From NCBI RefSeq assembly GCF_021729865.1, contig NZ_CP063400.1, positions 1,240,001 to 1,304,000 on the forward strand: a stretch of 64,000 bases of DNA, written 5' to 3'. Of the stretch, positions 24,814 to 34,074 are shown in pieces. A program made the position numbers and the translations under genes. The notes under the pieces were generated by a model. It worked only from the letters and a program-made list of their open reading frames with translations. It made no database searches and was not told where the DNA came from. The stretch comes from Hydrogenophaga sp. SL48 (GTDB taxonomy: Bacteria; Pseudomonadota; Gammaproteobacteria; Burkholderiales; Burkholderiaceae_C). Every line of letters starts with the position of its first letter. The first letter of the stretch is position 1.

Positions 24814-25723
24814 GGCCCATCCCGAACGCGGCGCGCCACAGCAGCAGCGGCACGTCCGCCTTGCCCAGCGTGGGGCGCGTCTGCCAGCTGCGGTGCTGGA
24901 TGGCGTCGATCTTGTCGAGGATGCGCAGACCCCCTTGCACGACCAGCCGCAGTTCCCATCCCGCGCGCCCGGGAAGGCTCAACGCCAGCGGGGCGCCCCG
25001 GTTCATGAGCGTGCGGGCCCGGTCACACCGTTCGGCCACCAGCGCCTGGCAGCGGGCCGTGCGGTCGGCATCGACGGGGCCGGAGAAGTCCGCCAGGCTC
25101 AGCCCGTGGCGGTTCAGCGCGTCGGCCGGCAGGTAGTTCCGCTGGCGCGGCAGGTCCACGCTGATGTCCTGCCAGAAGTTGATGAGCTGCAAGGCGCTGC
25201 AGATGGCGTCGCTTTGCTGGAGCGAGACCTCGTCGTCAATGCCATACAGGTGCAGCAGCAAGCGCCCCACCGGGTTGGCCGACAGCCTGCAATAGGCCAG
25301 CAGCTCGGTCTCGTCGGCGTAGCGGTGGCCGATGGCGGTGTGGCGCACATCTTGCTCGAAGGCGCTGATCAGGTCGTGCAGCAGCGGACCGGGCAGGCCG
25401 TGTTGCCGGATGGCCCGGGCCAGCGGGCCGAAGACGTGTTCCCAGGGCGTGTCCTGCCCGGCGGGGAGGCTGTCGCTCAGCGCGTGCGCCAGGGCCAGCC
25501 GGTAGCTGGCCAGTTCGGCCAGGCGCTGCCTGGGCGAGGCGTCACCTTCGTCGGCGATGTCGTCGGCCGTGCGGGCAAAGTGGTAGATCGCCATGACCGC
25601 CGGACGCAGGGCTGGCGGGCACAGCAGCGAGGCCACCGGAAAGTTTTCGTAGTGGCCCACACCCGCCGACAGGGGCGCCGGAGCGGCGGCGGTGGCAGGA
25701 GAGGGCGGGGCGGGCGGGGTCAT
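24788..25723 (-). CDS. hpnC: Hydroxysqualene synthase
   Basis: 311 aa from the ATG at 25721-25723. A squalene/phytoene-synthase fold: first Asp-rich motif FARTADDIADEGD and second motif NFWQDISVDLPRQRNYLP. HpnC converts presqualene diphosphate to hydroxysqualene. In most genomes hpnC, hpnD and hpnE are adjacent; here an FNR-like gene and a kinase gene lie between hpnC and hpnD. An upstream start in the same frame would run into the RND promoter region, so the ATG given is preferred. Confidence 0.88.
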   Translation of the reverse strand: MTPPAPPSPATAAAPAPLSAGVGHYENFPVASLLCPPALRPAVMAIYHFARTADDIADEGDASPRQRLAELASYRLALAHALSDSLPAGQDTPWEHVFGPLARAIRQHGLPGPLLHDLISAFEQDVRHTAIGHRYADETELLAYCRLSANPVGRLLLHLYGIDDEVSLQQSDAICSALQLINFWQDISVDLPRQRNYLPADALNRHGLSLADFSGPVDADRTARCQALVAERCDRARTLMNRGAPLALSLPGRAGWELRLVVQGGLRILDKIDAIQHRSWQTRPTLGKADVPLLLWRAAFGMGLRRRARAG

Positions 25724-25834
25724 GCGGGCGGGACTTCGGTGGTTGCAGGGTTTGGCAGTGAACGGCGCTGGCCGCCGTCTGCGTCGGGCAGAGTGGCGCG
25801 CCGTTGAACGGGTGCACACCTGCGAAGATTGCAC

Positions 25835-25861
25835 TACAATTTTGGTTACTAACCGGTCAGT
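25835..25861 (+). promoter_or_regulatory. Promoter -10 and palindromic operator of the RND efflux operon
   Basis: TACAAT at 25835-25840 is a good -10. Just after it, ACTAACCGGTCAGT (25848-25861) is a 14-bp palindrome with one mismatched pair, covering the expected transcription start. This is the layout of a TetR-type repressor site. No TetR-family gene is nearby. It sits 80 bp before the efflux adaptor gene. Confidence 0.5.
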
Positions 25862-25941
25862 CATTAATATGATTCACCGGTTTTCTTCCGATTTTCGGCG
25901 CAAACCGTGGTGGTGGGCGCCGCCATCAGCCGACCGACACC

Positions 25942-27048
25942 ATGAACATCCGCCCGCTCATCCTTGTTTCGACGGCCGCCCTGCTGCTGACCGCGTGTTC
26001 CAAGCCCGAGGCACCGCAAGAGCCGATCCGTGCGGTCAAGCTGCTCAAGGTGAGCAGCGGCACTGTGCGCGGGCAGAGCGAGTACGCGGGTGAGGTCAGG
26101 GCGCGCACCGAATCGCGCCTGGGGTTCCGGGTGGGCGGCAAAGTGACGCAGCGTCCGGTCGAGGTGGGCCAGCGGGTGGTCGCGGGTCAGTTGCTGGCGC
26201 AACTGGATGCGCAGGACCTCGCCCTGTCCAGCCAGGCGGCGCAGGCCCAGGTCAGCGCGGCGCAGACCCAGCGCGATCTGGCAGCAGCCGACCTGAAACG
26301 GTACATGGATCTGAAAAACCAGGGCTTTGTGAGCGGCGCCGAGATCGAGCGCCGGCAGGCCACCCTGCAGGCGGCCGACGCGAGCTTGCGTCAGGCCCGC
26401 GCGCAAGGCTCGGTGCAGGGCAACCAGGCCGGTTACGCGCGGCTGCTGGCCGATGGCGCCGGCGTGGTGCTGTCGGTGGAAGCCGAGGTGGGGCAGGTGG
26501 TCGCCGCCGGCACGCCGGTGGTGCGCCTGGCCAGAGACGGCGCACGCGATGTGGTCATCGCCGTGCCCGAGGACAAGCTGGCCCAGGTGCGCATCGGGCA
26601 GGAGGCTCAGGTGCGGCTGTGGGGCAACGGGGTGCCCGGGCAGGCGCCGCTGGAGGGCACCGTGCGGGAGGTCGCGGCCAGTGCCGACCCGGTCACCCGC
26701 ACTTTCCAGGTCAAGCTGGCCCTGCCGGCGGGTGCGAGCGCGCCGCTGGGCGCCACCGCCACGGTGTCGCTGCCGGCGACCGGCGGCGTGGCCGTCGCGG
26801 CCATCAAGCTGCCCACTAGCGCGCTGATGAGCGCACCCGGTGGCGCGAAAGGCGAGACCGCCGTGTGGGTCTTTGACCCCGCCAGCCACACGGTGGTGCT
26901 GCGTCCGGTGGTCGTCGGTGGTGCCGAAGGCAATGACCTGTTGATCGCGAAGGGTTTGAAAGACGGTGAGGAGGTGGTCGCGGCGGGCGTGCATGTGTTG
27001 TCGCCGGGCCAGAAGGTCACGCGCTTCGCCGCTCCCGCCACCGAGTGA
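25942..27048 (+). CDS. RND efflux periplasmic adaptor (membrane fusion lipoprotein)
   Basis: 368 aa. A lipobox LLLTACS follows the hydrophobic start, so the mature protein is a lipoprotein. It has the biotinyl-lipoyl halves (SRLGFRVGGKV and DGAGVVLSVEAEVGQVV), a helical hairpin rich in Ala, Gln and Leu between them, and a beta-barrel domain. It bridges the inner-membrane pump to an outer-membrane channel. The pump gene follows by 8 bp. Confidence 0.92.
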   Translation: MNIRPLILVSTAALLLTACSKPEAPQEPIRAVKLLKVSSGTVRGQSEYAGEVRARTESRLGFRVGGKVTQRPVEVGQRVVAGQLLAQLDAQDLALSSQAAQAQVSAAQTQRDLAAADLKRYMDLKNQGFVSGAEIERRQATLQAADASLRQARAQGSVQGNQAGYARLLADGAGVVLSVEAEVGQVVAAGTPVVRLARDGARDVVIAVPEDKLAQVRIGQEAQVRLWGNGVPGQAPLEGTVREVAASADPVTRTFQVKLALPAGASAPLGATATVSLPATGGVAVAAIKLPTSALMSAPGGAKGETAVWVFDPASHTVVLRPVVVGGAEGNDLLIAKGLKDGEEVVAAGVHVLSPGQKVTRFAAPATE

Positions 27049-27056
27049 GGTCGCGC

Positions 27057-30000
27057 ATGAATCCGCAAACCCACAACGCCCATCCCGAACCCACTTCCTG
27101 GGTGTCGCGATTCAACCTCTCGCAGTGGGCCCTGGACCACCAGGCCTTCACGCGCTACCTGATGATCGTGCTGATGCTGCTGGGCGTGGCTGCCTATTTC
27201 CAGCTTGGCCAGGACGAGGACCCACCTTTCACCTTCCGCGCCATGGTCGTTCGCGCCTACTGGCCGGGTGCCACCGCACAGGAAGTGGCCGAGCAGGTGG
27301 CCGACCGCCTGGAGAAGACGCTGCAGGAAGTGCCTTACGCCGACAAGATCCGCAGCTACTCCAAGCCGGGCGAAACGCTGATCATCTTTCAACTCAAAGA
27401 CAACTCGCCTGCAGCTGAGGTGCAGCAGGTCTGGTACACGGCGCGCAAGAAGATCGGCGACATGCGGGCGACGCTGCCACAGGGCGTGGTGGGTCCGTTC
27501 TTCAATGACGAGTTCGGCGATGTGTACGGTGTCATCTACGCGCTGCAGGGCGACGGCTTCTCCCCAGCCGACAAGAAGCAGGTCGCCGACACCGTGCGCC
27601 AGCGGCTGCTGCGGGTGAAGGATGTGAACAAGGTCGAGCTGTTCGGCGTGCAGGACGAGAAGCTCTACATCGAGATTTCCCACCAGCGCCTGGCCACGCT
27701 GGGTCTGGACATGCAGCAGGTGCTGGCCGCCCTGGGCCAGCAGAATGTGCTGGAGTCGGCCGGCGCGGTGCAGGCGCCGCACGACGTGGTGCAGGTGCGC
27801 GTGGGCGGGGCGTTCAATTCGGTCGAACAACTGCGTGCGATGCCGGTGCGGGCCGCCAACGGCACCCAGCTGCGCCTCGGCGACTTCGCCGACATCCGCC
27901 TGGGCTACGTCGATCCCGAGCAGGTCAAGGTGCGCCACAACGGCAAGGACAGCGTGGCCCTGGGCATCTCCATGGCCAAGGGTGGCGACATCATCGCCCT
28001 GGGCGAGGCGCTGAAGACGGCGGTGGCCGACATCGAGCGCAACCTGCCCGCCGGCATGCAGCTGGTGCAGGTGCAGGACCAGCCCAGCGCGGTGACCCGG
28101 TCGGTGAACGAGTTCGTGAAGGTGCTGATCGAGGCCGTGCTGATCGTGCTGGCGGTCAGCTTCCTGAGCCTGGGCCTGCACCGGCGCGAGGGCGGGACCG
28201 GATGGCGCCGCTACCGGCTTGATGCGCGCCCCGGCCTGGTTGTTCTCATCACGATTCCCCTGGTGCTCTCGATCACGTTTCTGGCCATGCAGTACTGGGG
28301 CATCGGGCTGCACAAGATTTCGCTCGGTTCGCTGATCATCGCTCTGGGCCTGCTGGTGGACGACGCGATCATTGCGGTCGAGATGATGGTGCGCAAGCTG
28401 GAAGAGGGCTATTCGATGATGAAGGCCGCGACCTTCACCTGGGACGCCACCGCCATGCCGATGCTCACCGGCACCCTGATCACCGCCGCGGGCTTCCTGC
28501 CCATCGGCATGGCGAACTCGACGGTGGGCGAATACACCTTCGCCATTTTCGCGGTCACCGTGATCGCGCTGGTGCTGTCGTGGATCGTCGCAGTGATGTT
28601 CGTGCCCTACCTGGGCGTCCGGCTGCTCAAGGTGAAACCACACGTCGGCCCCGCCCACGAGGTGTTCGACGGACCGTTTTATGTGCGTTTCCGGGCGCTG
28701 GTGAACTGGTGCGTGCAACACCGCTGGATCACCATCGGTCTCACCATCGCCACCTTCGTGCTGGGCATCGTCGGCATGGGCAAGGTGCAGCAGCAGTTTT
28801 TCCCCGATTCGAGCCGACCCGAGATCATGGTCGATCTCTGGCTGCCTGAAGGCGCGAGCCTCACGGCCAACGACGCGATCACGCGCCGGGTCGAGGCGCG
28901 CATGGCGAAGGAGCCAGGCGTGAGCAGCGTGAGCACCTGGGTGGGATCGGGCGTGCCGCGCTTCTATCTGCCCCTGGACCAGGTGTTCCCGCAAAGCAAC
29001 GTGTCGCAGCTGATCGTGTTGCCCAAAGACCTTGAGGCACGTGAACGCATCCGCAAGGCATTGCCGGCCCTGCTGGCCACCGAGTTCCCCGAGATCCGGG
29101 GTCGTGTGAAACTGCTGCCCAACGGGCCACCGGTGCCGTACCCGGTGCAGTTCCGCGTGGTCGGCACGGACCCCGCGGTGCTGCGCGGCCTGGCCGACGA
29201 GGTCAAGGCGGTCCTGCGTGAGAACCCGAACATGCGCGGCGTGAACGACAACTGGAACGAGTCGGTCAAGGTGCTTCGCCTGGACGTGGACCAGAGCAAG
29301 GCGCGTGCGCTGGGCGTGTCCAGCCAGTCGATCGCACAGGCCGCCCGCACCATCCTGAGCGGCAGCACCGTCGGGCAGTACCGCGATGGCGACAAGCTGA
29401 TCGATATCGTGCTGCGACAGCCGCTGTCCGAGCGCGACGCCATCTCCAGCCTGGCCAACGCCTACCTGCCCACGGTCAGCGGCAAGAGCATCCCGCTGTC
29501 CCAGATCGCGAGACCGGTGTTCGACTGGGAGCCTGGCGTGATCTGGCGCGAAAACCGCGATTTCGCCATCACCGTGCAGGGCGATGTGGTCGAGGGGCTT
29601 CAGGGCGCAACCGTCACGGCCGAGTTGCTGCCGGCGCTGCACAAGATCGAGGCGGGATGGATCGAACGCGGGCTGGGCGCTTACCGGGTGCAGGTCGCGG
29701 GCGCGGTGGAGGAGAGCAGCAAAGGCTCATCGTCCATCGCGGCGGGCGTTCCCCTGATGCTGTTCATCACGTTCACGCTGCTGATGCTGCAGTTGCAGAG
29801 CTTCAGCCGCTCGCTGCTGGTGTTCCTGACCGGCCCGCTGGGCATGGCCGGTGTCGCGGGTGCGTTGCTCTTGCTGAACCGTCCGTTCGGCTTTGTGGCG
29901 CTGCTCGGCGTGATCGCGCTGATGGGCATGATCCAGCGCAACTCGGTGATCCTCATCGACCAGATCGAGCAGGACCGTGCCCGCGGCGTGCCGGCCTGGG

Positions 30001-30212
30001 ACGCGGTCGTCGAGGCGGCGGTGCGCCGCATGCGCCCCATCGTGCTGACGGCCGCCGCCGCTGTGCTGGCCATGATCCCGCTCTCGCGCAGCGTGTTCTG
30101 GGGCCCAATGGCGGTGGCCATCATGGGCGGTCTGATTGTCGCGACCGTGCTCACGCTCCTGGCCCTGCCGGCCATGTACGCGGCCTGGTTCAGGGTGAAA
30201 AAGGAAGCTTGA
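27057..30212 (+). CDS. RND efflux pump, inner-membrane transporter (AcrB/HAE1-like)
   Basis: 1051 aa from the ATG at 27057, behind a TGAGG ribosome site. Twelve membrane segments in two halves with two large periplasmic loops. TM4 has GLLVDDAIIAVEMM with the paired Asp of proton-coupled RND pumps. The C-terminal half has FVALLGVIALMGMIQRNSVI. It pumps toxic compounds or metabolites using proton entry. No outer-membrane factor gene follows; a tRNA-Leu comes next, so the system must borrow a TolC-like channel. Substrate not predictable. Confidence 0.93.
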   Translation: MNPQTHNAHPEPTSWVSRFNLSQWALDHQAFTRYLMIVLMLLGVAAYFQLGQDEDPPFTFRAMVVRAYWPGATAQEVAEQVADRLEKTLQEVPYADKIRSYSKPGETLIIFQLKDNSPAAEVQQVWYTARKKIGDMRATLPQGVVGPFFNDEFGDVYGVIYALQGDGFSPADKKQVADTVRQRLLRVKDVNKVELFGVQDEKLYIEISHQRLATLGLDMQQVLAALGQQNVLESAGAVQAPHDVVQVRVGGAFNSVEQLRAMPVRAANGTQLRLGDFADIRLGYVDPEQVKVRHNGKDSVALGISMAKGGDIIALGEALKTAVADIERNLPAGMQLVQVQDQPSAVTRSVNEFVKVLIEAVLIVLAVSFLSLGLHRREGGTGWRRYRLDARPGLVVLITIPLVLSITFLAMQYWGIGLHKISLGSLIIALGLLVDDAIIAVEMMVRKLEEGYSMMKAATFTWDATAMPMLTGTLITAAGFLPIGMANSTVGEYTFAIFAVTVIALVLSWIVAVMFVPYLGVRLLKVKPHVGPAHEVFDGPFYVRFRALVNWCVQHRWITIGLTIATFVLGIVGMGKVQQQFFPDSSRPEIMVDLWLPEGASLTANDAITRRVEARMAKEPGVSSVSTWVGSGVPRFYLPLDQVFPQSNVSQLIVLPKDLEARERIRKALPALLATEFPEIRGRVKLLPNGPPVPYPVQFRVVGTDPAVLRGLADEVKAVLRENPNMRGVNDNWNESVKVLRLDVDQSKARALGVSSQSIAQAARTILSGSTVGQYRDGDKLIDIVLRQPLSERDAISSLANAYLPTVSGKSIPLSQIARPVFDWEPGVIWRENRDFAITVQGDVVEGLQGATVTAELLPALHKIEAGWIERGLGAYRVQVAGAVEESSKGSSSIAAGVPLMLFITFTLLMLQLQSFSRSLLVFLTGPLGMAGVAGALLLLNRPFGFVALLGVIALMGMIQRNSVILIDQIEQDRARGVPAWDAVVEAAVRRMRPIVLTAAAAVLAMIPLSRSVFWGPMAVAIMGGLIVATVLTLLALPAMYAAWFRVKKEA

Positions 30213-30298
30213 ACCCAGCGGCTAGAATAGAAGGTTGCCGAAAAGCGGAAAGCATGCTTTGCAGTGTCAGTGCTGCGGGGCTTGATCACCGTGCAGGC

Positions 30299-30385
30299 GC
30301 GCGGGTGGCGAAATTGGTAGACGCACCAGGTTTAGGTCCTGACGCCAGCAATGGTGTGGGGGTTCGAGTCCCCCCCCGCGCACCA
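30299..30385 (+). tRNA. tRNA-Leu(UAG)
   Basis: 87 nt including an encoded CCA. Acceptor GCGCGGG pairs with CCCGCGC. The anticodon loop TTTAGGT within CCAGG/CCTGA gives anticodon UAG, and a long variable arm marks a class II tRNA. A TAGAAT -10-like element is at 30223. Confidence 0.96.
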
Positions 30386-30453
30386 CCTCAGATACAGCGA
30401 TTTCCTGCGGCAGGCAGCACCTTCTGACCCGCCGTCCCTATTTGGAGAAAACC

Positions 30454-31764
30454 ATGACCGTGACCGTAGAAACCCTGGAAAAACTGGAACGCAAGATCAC
30501 GCTCACGCTGCCGGCCGACGTGATCCAGAACGAAGTCGCCAAGCGCCTCAAGCGCCTGGCCCGTGACGTCAAGATGGACGGTTTCCGTCCCGGCAAGGTG
30601 CCGATGAACGTGGTGGCCCAGCGCTACGGGTACTCCGTGCACTACGAGGTGATGAACGACAAGGTGGGCGAGGCCTTTGCCACCGCCGCCGACGAGGCCA
30701 AGCTGCGCGTGGCCGGTCAGCCCAAGATCACCGAGAAGGAAGAGTCGCCCGAAGGCCAGCTGGCTTTCGACGCCGTGTTCGAGGTGTACCCCGAAGTCAA
30801 GATTGGCGACCTGGGCACCGCCGAGGTCGAGAGGGTGTCGTCGGAAGTGACCGACGCCGCCATCGACCGCACGCTGGACATCCTTCGCAAGCAGCGCCGC
30901 ACCTTCGCACAGCGCGCGCAAGACCAGGCCGCCACCGACGGTGACCGCGTCACCATCGATTTCGCCGGCAAGATCGACGGCGAAGCCTTTGACGGTGGCA
31001 AGGCAGAAGCCTTCCAGTTCATCGTGGGCGATGGCCAGATGCTCAAGGAATTCGAAGACGCGGTGCGCGGCATGAAGTCGGGCGAGTCCAAGACCTTCCC
31101 GCTGCCGTTCCCCGCCGATTACCACGGCAAAGATGTGGCCGGCAAGACGGCCGACTTCCTGGTCACCGTCAACAAGATCGAAGCCGCCCACCTGCCCGAA
31201 GTGGATGAGGCCCTGGCCAAATCCCTCGGCATTGCCGAAGGCACGGTGGAAGGTCTGCGCGCCGACATCAAGAAAAACCTGGAGCGCGAGGTCAAGCACC
31301 GCCTGCAGGCCCGCAACAAGCAAGCCGCCATGGATGCCCTGGCGGCCAAGGCCGAGCTGGACCTGCCGAAGTCGGTGGTGCAGTCCGAACTCGACCGTCT
31401 GGTGGAAGGCGCGCGCGCCGACCTCAAGCAACGCGGTGTGAAAGATGCCGACAAGGCGCCGATCCCTGACGACCTGTTCCGCCCGCAAGCCGAGCGCCGC
31501 GTGCGCCTGGGCCTGGTGGTGGCCGAGCTGGTGCGTGCCAACGAGTTGCACGCCAAGCCCGAGCAGATCAAGTCCCACATCGAAGATCTGGCTGCGTCCT
31601 ACGAAAAGCCGGCCGACGTCGTGCGCTGGTACACCAGTGACAACCGCCGCATGGCCGAAGTGGAAGCGATCGTGATCGAAAACAACGTTACCGAATTCCT
31701 GTTCGCCAACGCCAAGGTCACCGACAAGGCGATCGGTTTTGACGAGCTGATGGGTCAGGCCTGA
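30454..31764 (+). CDS. tig: Trigger factor (ribosome-associated chaperone and prolyl isomerase)
   Basis: 436 aa from the ATG at 30454 (TTTGGAGAAA ribosome site). The ribosome-docking signature is GFRPGKVPMNVV (the GFRxGKxP motif) in the N-terminal domain. The FKBP-type isomerase domain has GDRVTIDFAGKIDGEAFDGG. The C-terminal helical arms complete the usual length. It meets nascent chains at the ribosome exit. It opens the conserved tig-clpP-clpX-lon order. Confidence 0.97.
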   Translation: MTVTVETLEKLERKITLTLPADVIQNEVAKRLKRLARDVKMDGFRPGKVPMNVVAQRYGYSVHYEVMNDKVGEAFATAADEAKLRVAGQPKITEKEESPEGQLAFDAVFEVYPEVKIGDLGTAEVERVSSEVTDAAIDRTLDILRKQRRTFAQRAQDQAATDGDRVTIDFAGKIDGEAFDGGKAEAFQFIVGDGQMLKEFEDAVRGMKSGESKTFPLPFPADYHGKDVAGKTADFLVTVNKIEAAHLPEVDEALAKSLGIAEGTVEGLRADIKKNLEREVKHRLQARNKQAAMDALAAKAELDLPKSVVQSELDRLVEGARADLKQRGVKDADKAPIPDDLFRPQAERRVRLGLVVAELVRANELHAKPEQIKSHIEDLAASYEKPADVVRWYTSDNRRMAEVEAIVIENNVTEFLFANAKVTDKAIGFDELMGQA

Positions 31765-31801
31765 TCGGCAAGGCCTGACGCAGGCAGCCGACGCGAGCGA
31801 C

Positions 31802-31829
31802 AAGGGCGGAGGAATCCGCCCTTTTTTTT
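31802..31829 (+). terminator. Rho-independent terminator of tig
   Basis: AAGGGCGGA-GGAA-TCCGCCCTT followed by T's: a 9-bp stem, 4-nt loop and an 8-T run ending at 31829. Confidence 0.93.
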
Positions 31830-31876
31830 GCGGCGCGGCTTGTCTTTTGTGGTCGGCACGCCATATGCAAGCCTCT

Positions 31877-31907
31877 GACAAAGCCGCTGCGGGGTTGCGG
31901 CTTTGTC
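31877..31907 (+). promoter_or_regulatory. Perfect hairpin in the clpP leader region
   Basis: GACAAAGCCGC and GCGGCTTTGTC form an 11-bp perfect stem around a 9-nt loop, 49 bp before clpP, with no T run after it. Just upstream CTTGTC at 31839 and CCATAT at 31861 could be a promoter (sigma-70 or heat-shock type; weak match). The hairpin may be a leader element or a protein-binding site. Confidence 0.4.
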
Positions 31908-31956
31908 GGGTTGGTTACAGTAGTGACATGGTCTCAAACACACACCGGAGAAACGC

Positions 31957-32574
31957 ATGAGCGCAATGGACATTCAGGGTTTGGGCATGGTGCCCATGGT
32001 CATCGAAACCTCGGGCCGCGGTGAGCGTGCCTACGACATTTATTCCCGTCTGCTCAAGGAACGGGTGATCTTCCTGGTCGGTGAAGTCAATGACCATTCG
32101 GCCAACCTGGTGGTGGCGCAGTTGCTGTTTCTGGAAAGTGAAAATCCCGACAAGGACATTTCGTTCTACATCAACTCGCCCGGCGGCTCGGTGAGCGCGG
32201 GCATGGCGATTTTCGACACGATGAACTTCATCAAGCCCGATGTGTCCACCCTGTGCTGCGGCTTCGCTGCCAGCATGGGTGCCTTCCTTTTGGCGGCCGG
32301 CACCAAAGGCAAGCGGTTTTCACTGCCCAACTCGAAAATCATGATTCACCAGCCTTCGGGCGGCAGCCGCGGCCAGGCGACCGAGATCGAAATCCAGGCC
32401 CGCGAGATCCTCAAGACCCGCGAGCAGCTCAACAAGATCCTGGCAGAACGCACCGGCCAGCCGCTGGACCGCATCGCTCGAGACACCGAGCGCGACTATT
32501 ACATGTCCGCCGCCGAGTCTGCCGAGTACGGTCTGATCGACAAGGTGATTGAAAAGCGCCCCACCGCCGCCTGA
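31957..32574 (+). CDS. clpP: ATP-dependent Clp protease proteolytic subunit
   Basis: 205 aa. Catalytic Ser in [14 protein letters not shown], His in MIHQPSGG and Asp in RDTERDYYM. It forms the 14-mer proteolytic chamber used with ClpX, whose gene follows. An ATG with GGAGAAACGC upstream sets the start. Confidence 0.97.
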   Translation: MSAMDIQGLGMVPMVIETSGRGERAYDIYSRLLKERVIFLVGEVNDHSANLVVAQLLFLESENPDKDISFYINSPGGSVSAGMAIFDTMNFIKPDVSTLCCGFAASMGAFLLAAGTKGKRFSLPNSKIMIHQPSGGSRGQATEIEIQAREILKTREQLNKILAERTGQPLDRIARDTERDYYMSAAESAEYGLIDKVIEKRPTAA

Positions 32575-32726
32575 CCACGGAAGCCGTGGTTGGTCGCTAG
32601 AAAAAAAGGCCTGTTCTGGCAGCGGAATGGGCCTGATTGGCCCTCTTTTCCCTCGTTTGAGCCTGTGTGGGCTTGAACTATCATTGATTCCACCGCTCCC
32701 AACAGGCATTCCGGACCTCCAGACCC

Positions 32727-33992
32727 ATGGCCGACAAAAAATCCGCCTCCAGCGAAAAAGCGCTCTACTGCTCGTTTTGTGGCAAGAGCCAGCACGAGGT
32801 CAAGAAACTGATCGCCGGCCCATCGGTGTTCATCTGCGACGAGTGCATTGACCTGTGCAATGACATCATTCGCGACGAACTGCCTGGCCTGGAGTCGGTC
32901 AAGTCGTCCAGCGACGATGTGCCGACGCCTGCCGATCTCAAAGGCAATCTGGACAACTATGTCATCGGACAGGAAGCGGCCAAACGCGCGCTGGCTGTGG
33001 CGGTCTACAACCACTACAAGCGCCTGCGCCACAAGCAGAACGCCCGCAAGGATGATGTCGAACTGGCCAAGAGCAACATCCTGCTGATCGGCCCGACGGG
33101 TTCGGGCAAGACCCTGCTGGCCCAGACCATGGCACGGATGCTCAACGTGCCGTTCGTCATGGCCGATGCCACCACGCTGACCGAGGCCGGTTATGTGGGA
33201 GAAGACGTCGAGAACATCGTGGCCAAGCTGCTGCAAAGCTGCAACTACGACGTCGAACGCGCGCAGCAGGGCATCGTCTACATCGACGAGATCGACAAGA
33301 TCACCCGCAAGTCCGACAACCCCTCGATCACCCGCGACGTCTCGGGCGAGGGCGTGCAGCAGGCGCTGCTCAAGCTGGTCGAAGGCACCATGGCCAGCGT
33401 GCCGCCCCAGGGTGGCCGCAAGCACCCGAATCAGGATTTCCTTCAGGTGGACACGACCAATATCCTGTTCATCTGCGGTGGCGCGTTTGCCGGGCTGGAA
33501 AAGATCATCGAGAACCGCACCGAGGCCTCTGGCATGGGGTTCAGCGCGGTGGTCAAGAGCAAGCAGCAGCGCAGCCTGACCGATGCCTTCAAGGAAATCG
33601 AGCCCGAGGACCTGATCAAGTTCGGGCTGATCCCCGAGCTGGTCGGTCGCGTGCCCGTGATCGCCGCGCTGTCGGAGCTCAGCGAGGATGCGCTGGTGGA
33701 GATCCTCACCGAGCCTAAGAACGCGGTGGTCAAGCAGTTTTCGCGTTTGCTCGCCATGGAGGGCGCGGAGTTGGAAGTGCGTCCCGCGGCGCTGAAGGCG
33801 ATCGCGCGAAAGGCACTGGCTCGCAAGACCGGTGCGCGCGGACTGCGTTCCATCCTGGAAAACGCGCTGATCGACACCATGTTCGATCTGCCCGGCATGA
33901 GCAATGTTGAAAAAGTCGTGGTCGATGAGTCCACGATTGAAGAGAACAAACCCCCCCTGCTGGTGTACCGAGAGGCGGCCAAGCAGGCTTGA
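32727..33992 (+). CDS. clpX: ATP-dependent Clp protease ATP-binding subunit ClpX
   Basis: 421 aa. The N-terminal C4 zinc-binding domain is [15 protein letters not shown] ... [12 protein letters not shown]. The AAA+ domain has Walker [17 protein letters not shown] and Walker [11 protein letters not shown]. It unfolds tagged substrates and feeds them to ClpP. A small CCACGG/CCGTGG hairpin is in the 152-bp gap after clpP. Confidence 0.97.
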   Translation: MADKKSASSEKALYCSFCGKSQHEVKKLIAGPSVFICDECIDLCNDIIRDELPGLESVKSSSDDVPTPADLKGNLDNYVIGQEAAKRALAVAVYNHYKRLRHKQNARKDDVELAKSNILLIGPTGSGKTLLAQTMARMLNVPFVMADATTLTEAGYVGEDVENIVAKLLQSCNYDVERAQQGIVYIDEIDKITRKSDNPSITRDVSGEGVQQALLKLVEGTMASVPPQGGRKHPNQDFLQVDTTNILFICGGAFAGLEKIIENRTEASGMGFSAVVKSKQQRSLTDAFKEIEPEDLIKFGLIPELVGRVPVIAALSELSEDALVEILTEPKNAVVKQFSRLLAMEGAELEVRPAALKAIARKALARKTGARGLRSILENALIDTMFDLPGMSNVEKVVVDESTIEENKPPLLVYREAAKQA

Positions 33993-34074
33993 GCGCGTGC
34001 GCTGTGTGGTGCGCAACGCGCTGGCTGTTGCGAGGCCATCGCGTTGTTTCACCGAAACCTTGTAGAGGTTAGAT

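Noticed and set aside
26607..29642. Minus-strand open frame of 1011 aa opposite the RND pump
   Set aside because: It is a His/Gln/Arg-rich shadow of a high-GC gene in the opposite strand with no family motif; the plus frame is a clear RND pump.
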